Positions 26,861 through 38,714 are shown, counted from the first letter of the stretch. The stretch is 64,000 bases of DNA from Hymenobacter telluris (GCF_017313265.1 NZ_JAFLQZ010000002.1:434001-498000); one strand, 5' to 3'. The notes: generated from the sequence alone by a model not told the origin. Numbers and translations are program-made.

Positions 26861-27421
26861 ATGGGAGAGTTGAAATGGTACGTAGTTCGCTCAGTGAGTG
26901 GACAGGAGAAAAAGGCCAAGACCTATCTCGAAACTGAAATAGGTCGTCATGGTCTTTCAGATCTAATGCCTCAAGTGCTGATTCCAGCGGAGAAGGTGTA
27001 CGAGATGCGGAACGGCAAGAAGCGGGTGCGCGAGCGTAACTTCTTTCCAGGCTACATTTTGATTCATGCTGATCTTTCACACGGTGAGGTAGACCACATC
27101 ATTACAAGTACTCCTGGTATCCTAGGGTTCTTGAGTGACAAAGAAGGTAAGTCAGCTAACACAAAGCCTGTGCCGTTGCGAATGGCTGAAGTGAATCGCA
27201 TCCTTGGTATCGTAGACGAGACGGAAGAAGAAACTGCAACACTGGAAACTCCTTTCGTTGTTGGTGAACTTGTGAAGGTGGTAGATGGTGCTTTTAGTGG
27301 CTTCTCTGGTAACGTATCAGAAGTGTTTGAAGAGCGTAAGAAGCTCAACGTAATTGTAAAAATATTTGGCCGTAGCACTCCTATGGAGTTGAGCTATACT
27401 CAGGTCGAAAAAGAGTCATAA
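26861..27421 (+). CDS. nusG: Transcription termination/antitermination protein NusG
   Basis: A 186-residue protein with an N-terminal NGN domain (WYVVRSVSGQEKKAKTYLE near the start, NFFPGYILI near 60) and a C-terminal KOW domain (VGELVKVVDGAFSGFSGNV). It binds RNA polymerase and links it to Rho or to the ribosome (via S10). It is followed by a perfect 30-bp inverted repeat rather than a standard terminator. Confidence 0.97.
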   Translation: MGELKWYVVRSVSGQEKKAKTYLETEIGRHGLSDLMPQVLIPAEKVYEMRNGKKRVRERNFFPGYILIHADLSHGEVDHIITSTPGILGFLSDKEGKSANTKPVPLRMAEVNRILGIVDETEEETATLETPFVVGELVKVVDGAFSGFSGNVSEVFEERKKLNVIVKIFGRSTPMELSYTQVEKES

Positions 27422-27425
27422 GCGA

Positions 27426-27495
27426 GATTGTAGAAGTGAGAGCTTAGAACTTAGAGCCTTAAATATCTAAGTTCTAAGCTCTCACTTCTACAATC
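27426..27495. repeat. Perfect 30-bp inverted repeat in the nusG-rplK spacer
   Basis: Arms 27426-27455 and 27466-27495 match over all 30 bp with a 10-base loop. The left arm has only two C residues. No T-run follows on either strand, so it is not a standard terminator. It may be an RNase III processing site or a dispersed element. Confidence 0.9.
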
Positions 27496-27499
27496 CCAA

Positions 27500-27611
27500 A
27501 AGAAAACGTCGTCGGTTATCAACTCCGGACCGGCGGAGCTTCCACTCGGAGTTATTATAAAACTGCGGATGATGCGGGTTACGTCGCAGAGTCCAAAGCC
27601 TTACAAACCAA
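27500..27611 (+). promoter_or_regulatory. Structured leader before rplK-rplA
   Basis: Two predicted stems: AACTCCG/CGGAGTT (27521-27527 with 27547-27553) and CTGCG/CGCAG (27563-27567 with 27585-27589) enclosing GATGATGCGGGTTACG. In many bacteria L1 binds this leader and represses rplK-rplA; whether this one works the same way is inference. Confidence 0.4.
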
Positions 27612-28055
27612 ATGGCCAAGGAAATTAGAGGTTATCTGAAGCTTCAGATAAAGGGAGGTGCCGCAAACCCTGCGCCGCCGGTTGGACCTGCACTTGGTAG
27701 CAAAGGCCTTAACATCATGGAGTTTTGCAAGCAGTTCAATGCTCGCACCCAAGATAAGGCCGGCCAAGTTTGTCCTGTACTCATCACCATGTACACCGAC
27801 AAGTCTTTTGACTTTGTTGTGAAGACTCCTCCGGTGCCAGTTCTCCTTATGGAGGCTGCTAAGCTCCAGAGTGGTTCGAAAGAGCCTAACCGTAATAAGG
27901 TTGGTTCTGTGTCGTGGGACCAGGTGCGCACCATCGCTGAAACGAAGATGCCAGACCTGAACGCTTTTAAAGTGGAGTCTGCAATGTTGCAAGTAGCTGG
28001 TACGGCTCGCAGCATGGGCATCACTGTGTCAGGCACTTCTCCTTTTGCTGAATAA
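27612..28055 (+). CDS. rplK: 50S ribosomal protein L11
   Basis: A 147-residue protein of the GTPase-associated centre. Seen: the proline-rich N-terminal lobe ([13 protein letters not shown]), the linker and the 23S-binding C-terminal lobe ending in [12 protein letters not shown]. It lies 17 bp before rplA. Confidence 0.97.
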   Translation: MAKEIRGYLKLQIKGGAANPAPPVGPALGSKGLNIMEFCKQFNARTQDKAGQVCPVLITMYTDKSFDFVVKTPPVPVLLMEAAKLQSGSKEPNRNKVGSVSWDQVRTIAETKMPDLNAFKVESAMLQVAGTARSMGITVSGTSPFAE

Positions 28056-28072
28056 TTAACGACGGAGAAGAC

Positions 28073-28768
28073 ATGGCACAAGTAAGCAAAAAGCGCAAGG
28101 AAGCCCTTGCAAAGCACGATCTGACGCAGGTTCGTAATCTGGTAGAAGCAGCTAAAGTGGTAAAGGACATTACCTATACCAAATTTGATGCTTCAGTGGA
28201 TATCGACGTTCGGTTGGGTGTTGATCCTCGGAAAGCTGATCAAATGGTACGTGGCGTTGCTACGCTGCCCCATGGTACGGGCAAAACCGTTCGTGTATTG
28301 GCACTCGTGACTCCCGATAAGGAGGCCGAAGCTACTGCCGCCGGTGCTGACTACGTTGGTCTGGACGACTATATCTCGAAAATCGAGAAAGGCTGGACGG
28401 ACATTGACGTAATCATCACTATGCCGTCTGTGATGGCCAAGGTTGGTCGTTTGGGCCGGGTACTGGGTCCTCGTGGCCTGATGCCAAACCCGAAGTCGGG
28501 TACGGTAACTACGGATGTAGCCAAAGCGGTGCAGGAAGTGAAAGCTGGTAAAATCGACTTCAAAGTCGATAAAACTGGTATCATTCACTGCTCGGTAGGT
28601 AAGGTGTCGTTCGATGAGCAGAAACTCGCCGAAAACGCTATTGAAGTGATTCAAACACTCACCCGTTTGAAGCCTTCTTCATCTAAGGGCACGTACATCA
28701 AGAGCATCACGCTTTCGAGCACGATGAGCCCAGCCGTTCCGGTTGACACGCAAGTAACTTCCGCTTAA
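28073..28768 (+). CDS. rplA: 50S ribosomal protein L1
   Basis: A 231-residue two-domain protein of the L1 stalk. Conserved [14 protein letters not shown] and [14 protein letters not shown] segments are present. Often also the autoregulator of rplK-rplA. Slightly hydrophilic C-terminal end ([10 protein letters not shown]). Confidence 0.97.
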   Translation: MAQVSKKRKEALAKHDLTQVRNLVEAAKVVKDITYTKFDASVDIDVRLGVDPRKADQMVRGVATLPHGTGKTVRVLALVTPDKEAEATAAGADYVGLDDYISKIEKGWTDIDVIITMPSVMAKVGRLGRVLGPRGLMPNPKSGTVTTDVAKAVQEVKAGKIDFKVDKTGIIHCSVGKVSFDEQKLAENAIEVIQTLTRLKPSSSKGTYIKSITLSSTMSPAVPVDTQVTSA

Positions 28769-28787
28769 GTAAAACCAACACGACGAT

Positions 28788-29342
28788 ATGAACCGGGAAG
28801 AAAAACAAGCCCTAGTCGACGAGTTGAGCGAGAAGTTTCAATCGCACAACGCGTTCTACATTGCCGATGCTTCGGGAATGTCGGTGGCAAAAATCAACGA
28901 ATTCCGTCGCCTGTGCTTCAACCGTGGGTTGGAGTACAAGGTGTACAAAAACACTTTTATCCGTAAGGCGCTCGACACTTTAGGTGGCGACACTACCGAG
29001 ATGGATGCTGCACTAGCTGGCCAGTCAGGTGTTCTTTTCTCGAAAGAGTCGGGTTCGGCACCAGCCAAGCTGTTGAAGGATTTCTACAAGTCGCAGAACT
29101 ACGGTAAAAACGTAGAACCGAAACCTGCCTTGAAAGGCGCTTACATTGATGCAAGCATCTATGTGGGAGCTAATCAGTTGGAAACTCTTAGCACGATTAA
29201 AGGCAAGCAAGAACTCATCGGTGACATCATCGGTCTGTTGCAGTCGCCTGCCAAGAATGTTATTTCCGCTCTGTCGAGCGGCGGCAGCAAATTGGCTGGT
29301 ATCCTCAAAACGCTTTCCGAAAAAGAAGAGGTTGCAGGCTAA
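28788..29342 (+). CDS. rplJ: 50S ribosomal protein L10
   Basis: A 184-residue stalk-base protein that anchors L7/L12 dimers through its C-terminal helix (SALSSGGSKLAGILKTLSEK). N-terminal half has the FYIADASGMSVAKINEFR RNA-binding region. The space before it is only 19 bp, so the long L10 leader known from other bacteria is not present here. Confidence 0.96.
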   Translation: MNREEKQALVDELSEKFQSHNAFYIADASGMSVAKINEFRRLCFNRGLEYKVYKNTFIRKALDTLGGDTTEMDAALAGQSGVLFSKESGSAPAKLLKDFYKSQNYGKNVEPKPALKGAYIDASIYVGANQLETLSTIKGKQELIGDIIGLLQSPAKNVISALSSGGSKLAGILKTLSEKEEVAG

Positions 29343-29410
29343 CCGCTGCTCATCTTTTTCATGCATACAATTCAAAAGTTCAACAACCCCTTTTTTAACA
29401 ATCTACAGAA

Positions 29411-29788
29411 ATGGCAGATTTGAAAGCATTCGCCGAGCAGCTCGTTAGCCTGACGGTAAAAGAAGTAAACGAGTTGGCCACTATCCTGAAGGATGAGTAC
29501 GGCATTGAGCCAGCTGCTGCTGCTCCCTTAATGGTAGCTGGTGGTGGCGCTGCCGCTGCTGACGCTCCTGAAGAAAAGACTTCATTTGACGTAGTTCTGA
29601 AGTCGGCTGGTAGTGCTAAACTGGCTGTTGTGAAGCTGGTGAAAGACTTGACCGGTCTTGGCTTGAAAGAAGCTAAAGAACTAGTTGACGGTGCTCCTAA
29701 GCCTTTGAAAGAAGGTGTAACCAAAGACGAAGCTGAGTCGCTGAAGAAGCAGCTGGAAGAAGCTGGTGCTGAAGTAGAGGTTAAGTAA
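29411..29788 (+). CDS. rplL: 50S ribosomal protein L7/L12
   Basis: A 125-residue stalk protein: N-terminal dimerisation helices (1-33), an Ala-rich hinge near residues 36-55 and the C-terminal factor-binding domain ([17 protein letters not shown]). It recruits translation GTPases. A hairpin with a T-run follows 40 bp downstream. Confidence 0.97.
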   Translation: MADLKAFAEQLVSLTVKEVNELATILKDEYGIEPAAAAPLMVAGGGAAAADAPEEKTSFDVVLKSAGSAKLAVVKLVKDLTGLGLKEAKELVDGAPKPLKEGVTKDEAESLKKQLEEAGAEVEVK

Positions 29789-29824
29789 TTACCCTGCAAC
29801 GCCGCTTTTAACCAACAAATAAGG

Positions 29825-30020
29825 GGAGGCCTGGCAACTAAGCCAGGTCTTTTCCTGTTTGTAGGCAACAAACTATACTGAAGTTCGTTTGCACGCCGCT
29901 TTGCGGCTTTTTGTGCCTACGGACCTTGATGCGTGAAGTTCTGCTTCACGTTTCTGTCTATCGGCCAAGATAGGCTTTTGCTCTGCTTGCCGATAATTTG
30001 TCACCAAGTAACTTGGTGAG
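29825..30020 (+). promoter_or_regulatory. Multi-hairpin leader between rplL and rpoB
   Basis: Five hairpins in series: CCTGGC/GCCAGG (29830-29847) followed by TCTTTTCC; GCCGC/GCGGC (29895-29907) followed by TTTTT; CGTGAAG/CTTCACG (29932-29950); TATCGG/CCGATA (29959-29995); TCACCAAG/CTTGGTGA (30001-30019). The first two look like weak terminators. This fits attenuation that lowers rpoB relative to ribosomal protein mRNA. Confidence 0.6.
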
Positions 30021-30059
30021 TCAGTGCTTTCCCAGTGTCATTTCTTAACCCCACATACA

Positions 30060-33000
30060 TTGGCTACACCGAACGCACAAACTGCATTGCAGAAGCTGCA
30101 GGCCGCTGACGAGCGGATCAACTTTGCCAAGATTAAAAAGGTTATTGAGTATCCGGATTTCCTAGACGTGCAGGTTCGCTCGTTCATGGACTTCTTCCAA
30201 TTGGAGACGGCTGCTGAAAACCGTACTGATGAAGGGCTTTTCAAGGTATTCGCTGAGAACTTTCCGATTTCGGACTCTCGCGAGAACTTTGTTCTGACCT
30301 TTATCGACTATCACGTAGATCCTCCGAAATATTCGGTGGATGAATGTATCGACCGTGGCTTGACGTATTCAGTGCCTTTGAAAGCTAAGTTGCGCCTAGT
30401 CTGCAATGACACGGACAACGAGGACTTCGAGACGATTGAGCAGGAAGTGTTTTTGGGCAACATCCCATACATGACTGAGAAAGGCTCATTCGTTATCAAC
30501 GGTGCTGAGCGTGTTATTGTATCGCAGCTGCACCGTTCGCCGGGCGTGTTCTTTGCTCAAAGCAAGCACACTAACGGCACGAAACTGTACTCAGCTCGTA
30601 TCATCCCGTTCAAAGGCTCGTGGATTGAGTTTGCCACGGACGTGAACAACGTAATGTACGCTTACATTGACCGGAAGAAGAAGTTTCCGGTTACTACGCT
30701 GCTCCGCGCTATCGGTTATGGCACCGACAAGGACATTCTCGATTTGTTCGGGTTGTCGGAAGAGGTAAAGGCTGACCGCAAGAACCTGAAGCGTGCTGTA
30801 GGCCGCAAACTGGCTGCCCGGGTACTGCGCACTTGGACGGAAGACTTCGTGGACGAGGATACCGGCGAAGTGGTATCTATCGACCGGAACGAAGTATTGC
30901 TGGAGCGCGACTCGACTATCCAGGAAGACGACATCGAAACGATTCTCAATGCAGGCCCGAAATCGGTGATTCTGCACAAGGAGAACGTGAATATTGCGGA
31001 CTTCGCTATCATATACAACACGCTTCAGAAGGATAACTCCAACTCGGAGAAAGAAGCCGTCGAGCAGATCTATCGTCAACTCCGGAATACGGAGGCTCCC
31101 GACGAAGAAACTGCCCGCGACATTATCCAGAAGCTGTTCTTTTCGGACAAGCGCTACGATCTTGGTGACGTAGGCCGCTACCGTATCAATAAAAAGCTTG
31201 GCATTGACATGAGCCAAGAGGCTCGGGTATTGACCAACCAGGACATTGTGCTGATTGTGAAATACCTGATTGGTCTGATCAACTCGAAGGCCATTGTCGA
31301 TGACATTGACCACTTGAGCAACCGTCGGGTGCGCACGGTAGGGGAGCAGTTGTACGCTCAGTTTGGCGTAGGTCTGGCCCGCATGGCGCGTACCATCAAG
31401 GAGCGCATGAACGTGCGCGACAACGAGGACTTCAAGCCGGTTGACCTGATCAATGCCCGTACCCTGTCGAGCGTTATTAACTCTTTCTTCGGCACCAACC
31501 AGTTGTCGCAGTTCATGGACCAAACCAACCCGCTGGCCGAAGTGACGCACAAGCGTCGCGTATCGGCACTCGGGCCAGGAGGTCTGTCGCGCGAACGGGC
31601 TGGTTTCGAAGTACGTGACGTTCACTACACGCATTACGGCCGCCTGTGCACTATCGAAACGCCGGAAGGACCAAACATCGGTCTGATTTCGTCGCTCTGC
31701 GTGCATGCCCGGGTTAACTCAATGGGCTTCATCGAGACGCCTTACCGCAACGTAGAAGGCGGCAAGGTGGACGTTAGTTCGAACGTGAAGTACCTGACGG
31801 CTGAGGAAGAAGACACCCACCACATTGCGCAGGCTAACGCTCGCATCGATGAAGAAGGCAACTTCACCAACGAACTAGTAAAAGGTCGTTTCGAAGGTGA
31901 CTTCCCAGTGGTAGGTCCGTCGGAATACAGCTACATGGACGTAGCTCCTAACCAGATTGTATCGGTTGCTGCTTCGCTGATTCCGTTCTTGGAGCACGAT
32001 GACGCCAACCGTGCCCTGATGGGTTCGAACATGCAGCGCCAGGCAGTTCCGCTGTTGAAAGCCGAGGCTCCAATTGTGGGCACCGGCTTGGAAGGCCGCG
32101 TAGCCAGCGACTCTCGTACGCTGGTAGTAGCGGAAGGCGACGGTGTTATCGACTACGTTGATGCTAACCGCATCGTGGTGCGCTACGACCTGACGGAAGA
32201 CGATATTTTGGTAAGCTTCGATGCTGAGAAGATTTCGTACGACCTCATCAAGTTCCGCCGTACCAACCAGGATACCTGCATCAACCTAACGCCGCTGGTG
32301 AAAACCGGTGAGCGGGTGGTAAAAGGCCAAGTGCTTTGCGAAGGCTACGGCACCAATAAAGGTGAGTTGGCCCTCGGCCGTAACATGCAGGTGGCGTTCA
32401 TGCCATGGCAGGGTTACAACTTCGAGGATGCCATTGTCATCTCGGAGAAAGTAGTACGCGACGACATCTTCACTTCGATTCACATCGAAGAGTTTGAGTT
32501 GGAAGTGCGTGAAACCAAGCGTGGCGAAGAAGAGCTGACTTCGGAAATTCCGAACGTGAGCGAAGAAGCTGTTCGTAACCTCGACGACAACGGTATCATT
32601 CGGTTGGGTGCTGAAGTGAAGGAAGGCGACATTCTGATTGGAAAAATCACGCCGAAAGGCGAGACGGACCCGACGCCGGAGGAGAAGCTGCTCCGTGCCA
32701 TCTTTGGTGACAAAGCCGGCGACGTGAAGGATGCTTCGCTTAAGGCGCCGCCATCCTTGAACGGTGTGGTTATTGGTACCAAGCTGTTCTCGCGCCCTAA
32801 AAAAGACAAAAACCTCCGGGCCAAGTCGAAGAAGGAAGTGGAAGAGCTGAAGGATGCTTACGCTAAGGAGTTGCGCGCAGTGAAGGCCGTTATGGTCGAC
32901 AAGCTGGTGCAGTTGCTGGAAGGCAAAACTTCGCAAGGTGTGAAGCACAAGTTCGGCGACGAAATCCTGGCGAAGGGTGCCAAGTTTGGGAAGAAGAACA

Positions 33001-33962
33001 TTGCTGATGCCTTGTTCCCCGAGAAGAACCCTTACAAGGACGAGAGCAACTACGCCGTGCCTGAGGAGGTCAACATGTTCAAGGACCTTGTCCTTGAAGG
33101 TTGGACTGCCGACGCCCGCGTAAACACGATGGTGACACAATTGGTGAAAAACTACGCCAAGCGTCGTAACACCATCACGGCCCGTTTCAAGCGCGACCGG
33201 TTTACGCTGGAAGTAGGCGACGAACTGCCCGCTGGCATCGTACAACTGGCCAAAGTGTACATCGCCAAGAAGCGTAAGCTGAAGGTGGGTGATAAAATGG
33301 CTGGTCGTCACGGTAACAAAGGGGTAGTAGCCCGCATCGTGCGCGATGAGGACATGCCTTTCTTGCCTGACGGTACGCCAATGGATATCGTGCTCAACCC
33401 GCTTGGTGTACCAAGCCGGATGAACATCGGTCAGATTTACGAGACGGTATTGGGCTGGGCTGGCCTTAAGCTAGGCCGCACCTATGCTACCCCAATTTTC
33501 GATGGTGCTACCGAAGAGGAAGTATCGAAGGAATTGACAGAAGCTGGTCTGCCGCACTTTGGTCGTGCTTACCTACATGACGGCCTAACTGGTCAGCGTT
33601 TCGACCAGCCGGTAACCGTGGGCGTGATTTACATGCTCAAACTCGGTCACTTGGTTGACGACAAGATGCACGCCCGTTCCATCGGGCCGTACTCGCTCAT
33701 CACGCAGCAGCCGCTGGGTGGTAAGGCGCAGTTCGGTGGTCAGCGCTTCGGCGAGATGGAAGTATGGGCGCTGGAGGCCTTCGGTGCTTCCAACGTGCTC
33801 CAAGAAATCCTGACTGTGAAGTCGGATGACGTGGTAGGCCGTGCCAAAGCGTACGAAGCCATTGTAAAAGGTGACGTACTGCCCAAGCCGAATATCCCCG
33901 AGTCATTCAACGTACTCATCCACGAGTTGCGCGGTCTGGCCCTAGAAATCACGCTTGACTAA
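30060..33962 (+). CDS. rpoB: DNA-directed RNA polymerase subunit beta
   Basis: About 1300 residues, beginning with TTG at 30060 ([13 protein letters not shown]); a GTG 12 codons upstream would add an unrelated stretch. The rifampicin region reads [20 protein letters not shown] followed by [16 protein letters not shown], with the sensitive-type Asp, His and Ser at the usual positions. Other landmarks: [18 protein letters not shown] and the C-terminal [12 protein letters not shown]. It binds promoter and product RNA within the polymerase core. The 271-bp spacer before it contains several hairpins. Confidence 0.98.
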   Translation: MATPNAQTALQKLQAADERINFAKIKKVIEYPDFLDVQVRSFMDFFQLETAAENRTDEGLFKVFAENFPISDSRENFVLTFIDYHVDPPKYSVDECIDRGLTYSVPLKAKLRLVCNDTDNEDFETIEQEVFLGNIPYMTEKGSFVINGAERVIVSQLHRSPGVFFAQSKHTNGTKLYSARIIPFKGSWIEFATDVNNVMYAYIDRKKKFPVTTLLRAIGYGTDKDILDLFGLSEEVKADRKNLKRAVGRKLAARVLRTWTEDFVDEDTGEVVSIDRNEVLLERDSTIQEDDIETILNAGPKSVILHKENVNIADFAIIYNTLQKDNSNSEKEAVEQIYRQLRNTEAPDEETARDIIQKLFFSDKRYDLGDVGRYRINKKLGIDMSQEARVLTNQDIVLIVKYLIGLINSKAIVDDIDHLSNRRVRTVGEQLYAQFGVGLARMARTIKERMNVRDNEDFKPVDLINARTLSSVINSFFGTNQLSQFMDQTNPLAEVTHKRRVSALGPGGLSRERAGFEVRDVHYTHYGRLCTIETPEGPNIGLISSLCVHARVNSMGFIETPYRNVEGGKVDVSSNVKYLTAEEEDTHHIAQANARIDEEGNFTNELVKGRFEGDFPVVGPSEYSYMDVAPNQIVSVAASLIPFLEHDDANRALMGSNMQRQAVPLLKAEAPIVGTGLEGRVASDSRTLVVAEGDGVIDYVDANRIVVRYDLTEDDILVSFDAEKISYDLIKFRRTNQDTCINLTPLVKTGERVVKGQVLCEGYGTNKGELALGRNMQVAFMPWQGYNFEDAIVISEKVVRDDIFTSIHIEEFELEVRETKRGEEELTSEIPNVSEEAVRNLDDNGIIRLGAEVKEGDILIGKITPKGETDPTPEEKLLRAIFGDKAGDVKDASLKAPPSLNGVVIGTKLFSRPKKDKNLRAKSKKEVEELKDAYAKELRAVKAVMVDKLVQLLEGKTSQGVKHKFGDEILAKGAKFGKKNIADALFPEKNPYKDESNYAVPEEVNMFKDLVLEGWTADARVNTMVTQLVKNYAKRRNTITARFKRDRFTLEVGDELPAGIVQLAKVYIAKKRKLKVGDKMAGRHGNKGVVARIVRDEDMPFLPDGTPMDIVLNPLGVPSRMNIGQIYETVLGWAGLKLGRTYATPIFDGATEEEVSKELTEAGLPHFGRAYLHDGLTGQRFDQPVTVGVIYMLKLGHLVDDKMHARSIGPYSLITQQPLGGKAQFGGQRFGEMEVWALEAFGASNVLQEILTVKSDDVVGRAKAYEAIVKGDVLPKPNIPESFNVLIHELRGLALEITLD

Positions 33963-33973
33963 GGTTTGAAAAT

Positions 33974-34010
33974 AGTGGCTGCTGGTGCTTCGGTATCGGC
34001 AGCCACTTTT
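33974..34010 (+). terminator. Terminator-like hairpin after rpoB
   Basis: Arms AGTGGCTGC (33974-33982) and GCAGCCACT (33999-34007), flanked by AAAA and followed by TTT. It lies between rpoB and rpoC, which are normally cotranscribed. Confidence 0.65.
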
Positions 34011-34029
34011 CAAGTCTATTAATATAGAG

Positions 34030-34306
34030 TGCCTGCGGTTCGGGAAACCGATAACAACCGCTGCCGGCGTCGTTCCGAGATAAGGTCAGAACGGCATCAA
34101 CCTCCGGCGGCAGTTGGCTGCAACCCGATTCAGTTTACTGAATCACCCGATTACCAGACCTGGCGAAAAACTACTGCGCGGCGTACCTATCCGACCCGCA
34201 GAGCACTTTTCGCAGAGTCGAACTGTTATGTTCTTTCCGACCACTCTTAAGACTGGCGGAACCAACGAACAGAAAACAAGCCACCAGCTAACAACAGCTA
34301 CCCTAC
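34030..34306 (+). promoter_or_regulatory. Long structured rpoB-rpoC spacer
   Basis: The 344-bp gap contains no gene. After the terminator-like hairpin come CGGTT/AACCG (34036-34050), a long stem 34055-34067 with 34104-34116 (12 of 13 pairs including one wobble) that encloses CGTTC/GAACG, and GATTCAG/CTGAATC (34127-34144). No TAnnTTTG promoter is seen. It may tune rpoC expression; function is not known. Confidence 0.5.
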
Positions 34307-37300
34307 ATGGCGTTTGCAAAAAACAAGAAACTGGTACAGGACTTCTCGAAAGTCACTATTTCGCTGGCCTCGCCCGAATCCATTCTGGAGCGGTCGAACG
34401 GGGAAGTAGTGAAGCCCGAGACGATCAACTACCGGACGTACAAGCCCGAAATGGGCGGCCTGTTTTGCGAGCGGATTTTCGGTCCGGTGAAGGACTGGGA
34501 ATGCCACTGCGGCAAATACAAGCGGATTCGTTATAAAGGCATCATCTGCGACCGTTGCGGCGTAGAAGTGACCGAGAAGAAAGTACGCCGGGAGCGGATG
34601 GGCCACATCGAACTGGTGGTGCCCGTTGCGCACATTTGGTACTTCAAGTCCCTGCCCAACAAAATCGGTTACTTGCTAGGCTTGCCTACCAAGAAACTCG
34701 ACCAAATCATTTATTACGAGCGGTATGTAGTAGTACAGCCGGGCGTATTGGCTGAAGAAGGCGTACAGCAACTCGACTTCCTGACGGAGGACGAGTACCT
34801 CGACATCATCGATAAGCTTCCTCGGGAGAATCAGATGTTGCCAAATGAGGACCCCAATAAATTTATTGCCCGGATGGGTGCCGACGCGCTGCAACTCTTG
34901 CTGGAGCGTATCAACCTCGACGAACTATCGTACTCGCTGCGTGACTCTGCTGCGCACGAAACGTCGCAGCAGCGTAAAGCAGAAGCGTTGAAGCGTCTGC
35001 GCGTAGTGGAAGCTTTCCGCGACGCCGCTACTCGCATCGAGAATAAGCCAGAGTGGATGGTAATCCGCATGGTGCCGGTAATTCCACCGGAACTGCGCCC
35101 ACTCGTACCGTTGGATGGTGGCCGTTTCGCTACTTCCGACTTGAACGACCTGTACCGCCGTGTTATCATCCGTAACAACCGCCTCAAGCGCCTGATCGAA
35201 ATTAAGGCTCCTGAAGTAATTCTGCGGAACGAGAAGCGCATGCTACAGGAAGCTGTGGACTCGCTGTTCGACAACTCACGTAAGGTGAATGCCGTGCGTG
35301 CGGAAGGCAACCGTGCCCTGAAGTCGCTGTCTGATATGCTGAAAGGCAAGCAGGGCCGTTTCCGTCAGAACCTGCTCGGTAAGCGTGTCGACTACTCAGG
35401 CCGTTCGGTAATCGTTGTGGGTCCGGAGTTGAAGCTGCACGAGTGCGGTCTGCCCAAGAACATGGCGGCCGAGCTGTTCAAGCCGTTCATTATCCGTAAG
35501 CTCATTGAGCGCGGCATTGTGAAGACGGTAAAGTCGGCAAAGAAAATTGTTGACCGTAAGGACGCCGTCGTGTGGGACATCTTGGAGAACGTGCTGAAAG
35601 GCCACCCAGTGCTCCTAAACCGGGCTCCCACTTTGCACCGCTTGGGTATCCAGGCGTTCCAGCCGCGCCTCATCGAGGGTAAAGCTATTCAGCTGCACCC
35701 CTTGGTATGTACCGCTTTCAACGCTGACTTTGACGGTGACCAGATGGCTGTGCACGTTCCCCTCGGACCGGCCGCTATTCTGGAAGCCTCCATGCTCATG
35801 CTGGCGTCGCACAATATCCTTAACCCTGCCAACGGCGCACCTATTGCGGTACCGTCGCAAGACATGGTTCTGGGTTTGTACTACGTAACCAAAGGCAAGC
35901 GCAGCACCGACGACGAGCAGATTCAAGGCGAAGGCCGCATGTTCTACTCGGATGAGGAAGTGGTTATTGCCCTCAACGAAGGTCAGCTGTCTAAGCACGC
36001 CTACATCAAGGTGCGTACGCTAGTGCGCGACGAGAACGATGATCTTGTTACTAAGATCATTGAGACCGTAGCCGGCCGTGTGCTGTTCAACCAGCTTGTA
36101 CCAACCGAAGTAGGTTTCGTAGATGAGTTGCTGACCAAGAAAAAGCTTCAGCAAATCATTTCGATGGTGTTCAAGCGGACCGGTATGGCCCGCACCGCGC
36201 AGTTCCTCGACGACATCAAGACGCTGGGTTTCCAGTCGGCTTACAAAGGTGGTTTGTCGATGGGTCTGGGGGACATCAACATCCCGAAAGAAAAGGATGC
36301 CCTCGTAGCTCAAGCTCAGGCCGACGTAGCTGCCGTAACGCAGAACTACCAGATGGGTCTGATTACGGACAACGAGCGTTACAACCAGGTTATCGACATC
36401 TGGACGCGCATCAACAACCAAATCACTGAAACCCTCATGGGTCGCCTCGAAAAGGAGAACCAGGGCTTCAACTCGATTTACATGATGATGCACTCCGGTG
36501 CCCGTGGTTCGCGTGAGCAGATTCGTCAGCTCGGCGGTATGCGGGGTCTGATGGCTAAGCCGCAGAAGTCGTTGCAGGGTTCGGTAGGGGAGATTATCGA
36601 AAACCCGATTCTATCTAACTTCAAAGAAGGCCTAGATGTAATCGAGTACTTCATTTCCACCCACGGTGCTCGTAAAGGACTTGCCGATACAGCGCTGAAA
36701 ACGGCTGACGCCGGCTACCTGACCCGTCGTTTGGTGGACGTGTCGCAGGACGTAATCGTAAACGAAACGGACTGTGGTACCCTACGTGGCATCGAAACCT
36801 TCGCGTTGAAAGACAACGAAGATGTAGTAGAGCCACTGTCGGAGCGTATCCTGGGTCGTGTAGCAGTACATGATGTTGTTGACCCGGTAACGGATGAGGT
36901 GATCCTGCCAGCTGGTGAGGAAATCACCGAAGATATTACCCGTCGTATCGACAATGCTGGTATCGAGTCGGTGGAAATTCGTTCGGTACTGACCTGCGAA
37001 TCGAAGCGTGGTATCTGCGCCAAGTGCTACGGCCGTAACCTGTCGTCGGGCCGCATGGTTCAGAAAGGCGAAGCGGTTGGTGTAATTGCTGCTCAGTCTA
37101 TCGGTGAACCAGGTACTCAGCTTACCCTGCGTACCTTCCACGTAGGTGGTACAGCTTCTAACATTGCAGTAGAAGCTAGCTTGCGTGCCAAATTCGCTGG
37201 GGTGGTTGAGTTCGAAGACATCCGCACCGTGGAAACTGCCAACCCTGACGGGGAGCCGGTGAAAGTGGTAATGGGTCGTTCGGGTGAAATCCGCATCGTG

Positions 37301-38659
37301 GAGAAAGGCACCGGCAAGGTGTTTATTTCCAACCACGTGCCTTACGGCTCGTTCTTGCTGGTCGAGGAAGGTCAGGAAGTGGAGAAAGGCCAAGAACTGA
37401 ACAACTGGGACCCGTACAACGCCGTTATTTTGGCCGAGTTTGATGGTACCGTTCAGTACGACGCCATTACCGAAGGCATTACCTATCGTGAGGAGTCGGA
37501 CGAACAGACTGGTCACCGCGAGAAAGTAATTATCGAATCAAAGGCCAAGGACCAGAACCCAGCCATCATTGTTCGTCCTGGCAAAAAGGGCGAAGAAGAA
37601 GGCCAGCGGAGCTACAGCATCCCGGTAGGTTCGCACTTGAACGTGGAGAACGGCCAGAAAATCAAGGCTGGTTACATCCTAGCCAAGATTCCGCGTGCCG
37701 TGGGCAAAACCCGCGACATTACCGGTGGTCTGCCCCGTGTTACAGAACTCTTCGAAGCCCGTAACCCGTCGAACCCGGCCGTTGTGTCGGAAATCGACGG
37801 TGTGGTAACCTACGGTACCGTGAAGCGTGGTAACCGTGAAATCTTCGTGGAGTCGAAAGACGGCGTCAAGAAGAAGTACATGGTGCCGCTGTCCAAGCAC
37901 ATTCTGGTACAGGACAACGACTTCATCCGGGCTGGTATGCCACTCTCCGACGGCGCCATCACACCATCCGACATCCTGAGCATCCAGGGTCCGGGTGCAG
38001 TGCAGGAATACCTCGTGAACGAGATTCAGGAAGTATACCGCTTGCAGGGTGTGAAGATCAACGATAAGCACATCGAGGTGGTAGTTCGCCAGATGATGCA
38101 GAAAGTTGTGATTCTGGATGCCGGTGATACGTCGTTCCTCGAAAACCAGGTAATCGACAAGATTATCTTCATGGAGGAAAACGACACCATCATCGACATG
38201 AAGGTGGTAACCAACGCTGGCGATTCGCCGAACCTGAAGCCCGGCCAGATTGTGAGTGCCCGTCGCCTGCGCGACGAAAACTCCAGCCTGCGCCGCCGCG
38301 ACCTGCAACTGGTAGAAGTACGCGACGCACAGCCGTCGGTATCTCGCCCAACCTTGCAAGGTATCACGCAGGCTTCGCTGGGCACTCAGTCGTTCATCTC
38401 GGCCGCATCCTTCCAGGAAACGACCAAGGTGCTGTCGGAAGCTGCCATCCGTGGCAAGGCCGACGAACTGCTGGGCCTGAAGGAGAACGTAATCGTTGGT
38501 CACCTCATTCCGGCCGGTACCGGTCTGCGCGAGTACACTCGTCAGGTTGTCGGTTCGAAAGAGGAAATGGAAGCCCAGCAGTCGGCCAAAGCCGACGACG
38601 CAGTGGCTCCAACCAAACGTCCGGCTCGCGCTTCACGTCGCGAATCGGTGCAGGATTAG
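34307..38659 (+). CDS. rpoC: DNA-directed RNA polymerase subunit beta'
   Basis: A 1450-residue catalytic subunit. The active-site metal motif NADFDGDQ is seen with flanking [14 protein letters not shown]. Zinc site 1: CHCGKYKR with CDRCGVEV; zinc site 2: [16 protein letters not shown]. The trigger-loop region [16 protein letters not shown] is present. It ends in a short basic tail ([14 protein letters not shown]). The spacing to rpoB is unusually long. Confidence 0.98.
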   Translation: MAFAKNKKLVQDFSKVTISLASPESILERSNGEVVKPETINYRTYKPEMGGLFCERIFGPVKDWECHCGKYKRIRYKGIICDRCGVEVTEKKVRRERMGHIELVVPVAHIWYFKSLPNKIGYLLGLPTKKLDQIIYYERYVVVQPGVLAEEGVQQLDFLTEDEYLDIIDKLPRENQMLPNEDPNKFIARMGADALQLLLERINLDELSYSLRDSAAHETSQQRKAEALKRLRVVEAFRDAATRIENKPEWMVIRMVPVIPPELRPLVPLDGGRFATSDLNDLYRRVIIRNNRLKRLIEIKAPEVILRNEKRMLQEAVDSLFDNSRKVNAVRAEGNRALKSLSDMLKGKQGRFRQNLLGKRVDYSGRSVIVVGPELKLHECGLPKNMAAELFKPFIIRKLIERGIVKTVKSAKKIVDRKDAVVWDILENVLKGHPVLLNRAPTLHRLGIQAFQPRLIEGKAIQLHPLVCTAFNADFDGDQMAVHVPLGPAAILEASMLMLASHNILNPANGAPIAVPSQDMVLGLYYVTKGKRSTDDEQIQGEGRMFYSDEEVVIALNEGQLSKHAYIKVRTLVRDENDDLVTKIIETVAGRVLFNQLVPTEVGFVDELLTKKKLQQIISMVFKRTGMARTAQFLDDIKTLGFQSAYKGGLSMGLGDINIPKEKDALVAQAQADVAAVTQNYQMGLITDNERYNQVIDIWTRINNQITETLMGRLEKENQGFNSIYMMMHSGARGSREQIRQLGGMRGLMAKPQKSLQGSVGEIIENPILSNFKEGLDVIEYFISTHGARKGLADTALKTADAGYLTRRLVDVSQDVIVNETDCGTLRGIETFALKDNEDVVEPLSERILGRVAVHDVVDPVTDEVILPAGEEITEDITRRIDNAGIESVEIRSVLTCESKRGICAKCYGRNLSSGRMVQKGEAVGVIAAQSIGEPGTQLTLRTFHVGGTASNIAVEASLRAKFAGVVEFEDIRTVETANPDGEPVKVVMGRSGEIRIVEKGTGKVFISNHVPYGSFLLVEEGQEVEKGQELNNWDPYNAVILAEFDGTVQYDAITEGITYREESDEQTGHREKVIIESKAKDQNPAIIVRPGKKGEEEGQRSYSIPVGSHLNVENGQKIKAGYILAKIPRAVGKTRDITGGLPRVTELFEARNPSNPAVVSEIDGVVTYGTVKRGNREIFVESKDGVKKKYMVPLSKHILVQDNDFIRAGMPLSDGAITPSDILSIQGPGAVQEYLVNEIQEVYRLQGVKINDKHIEVVVRQMMQKVVILDAGDTSFLENQVIDKIIFMEENDTIIDMKVVTNAGDSPNLKPGQIVSARRLRDENSSLRRRDLQLVEVRDAQPSVSRPTLQGITQASLGTQSFISAASFQETTKVLSEAAIRGKADELLGLKENVIVGHLIPAGTGLREYTRQVVGSKEEMEAQQSAKADDAVAPTKRPARASRRESVQD

Positions 38660-38681
38660 TACTGAGTTAAGAGAATAGGAG

Positions 38682-38714
38682 AAGCCGACCGGAGCAATTC
38701 GGTCGGCTTTTTCT
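38682..38714 (+). terminator. Intrinsic terminator of rpoC
   Basis: Arms AAGCCGACCG (38682-38691) and CGGTCGGCTT (38700-38709) then TTTTCTTT. Confidence 0.88.

Noticed and set aside
31480..31660. Possible rifampicin-resistance changes in rpoB
   Set aside because: The Asp, His and Ser residues of the classical resistance cluster are all of the sensitive type.
34676..38503. Long antisense reading frames opposite rpoB, rpoC and other ribosomal genes
   Set aside because: They mirror the strong codon bias of the sense genes, have no recognisable domains and no promoters.
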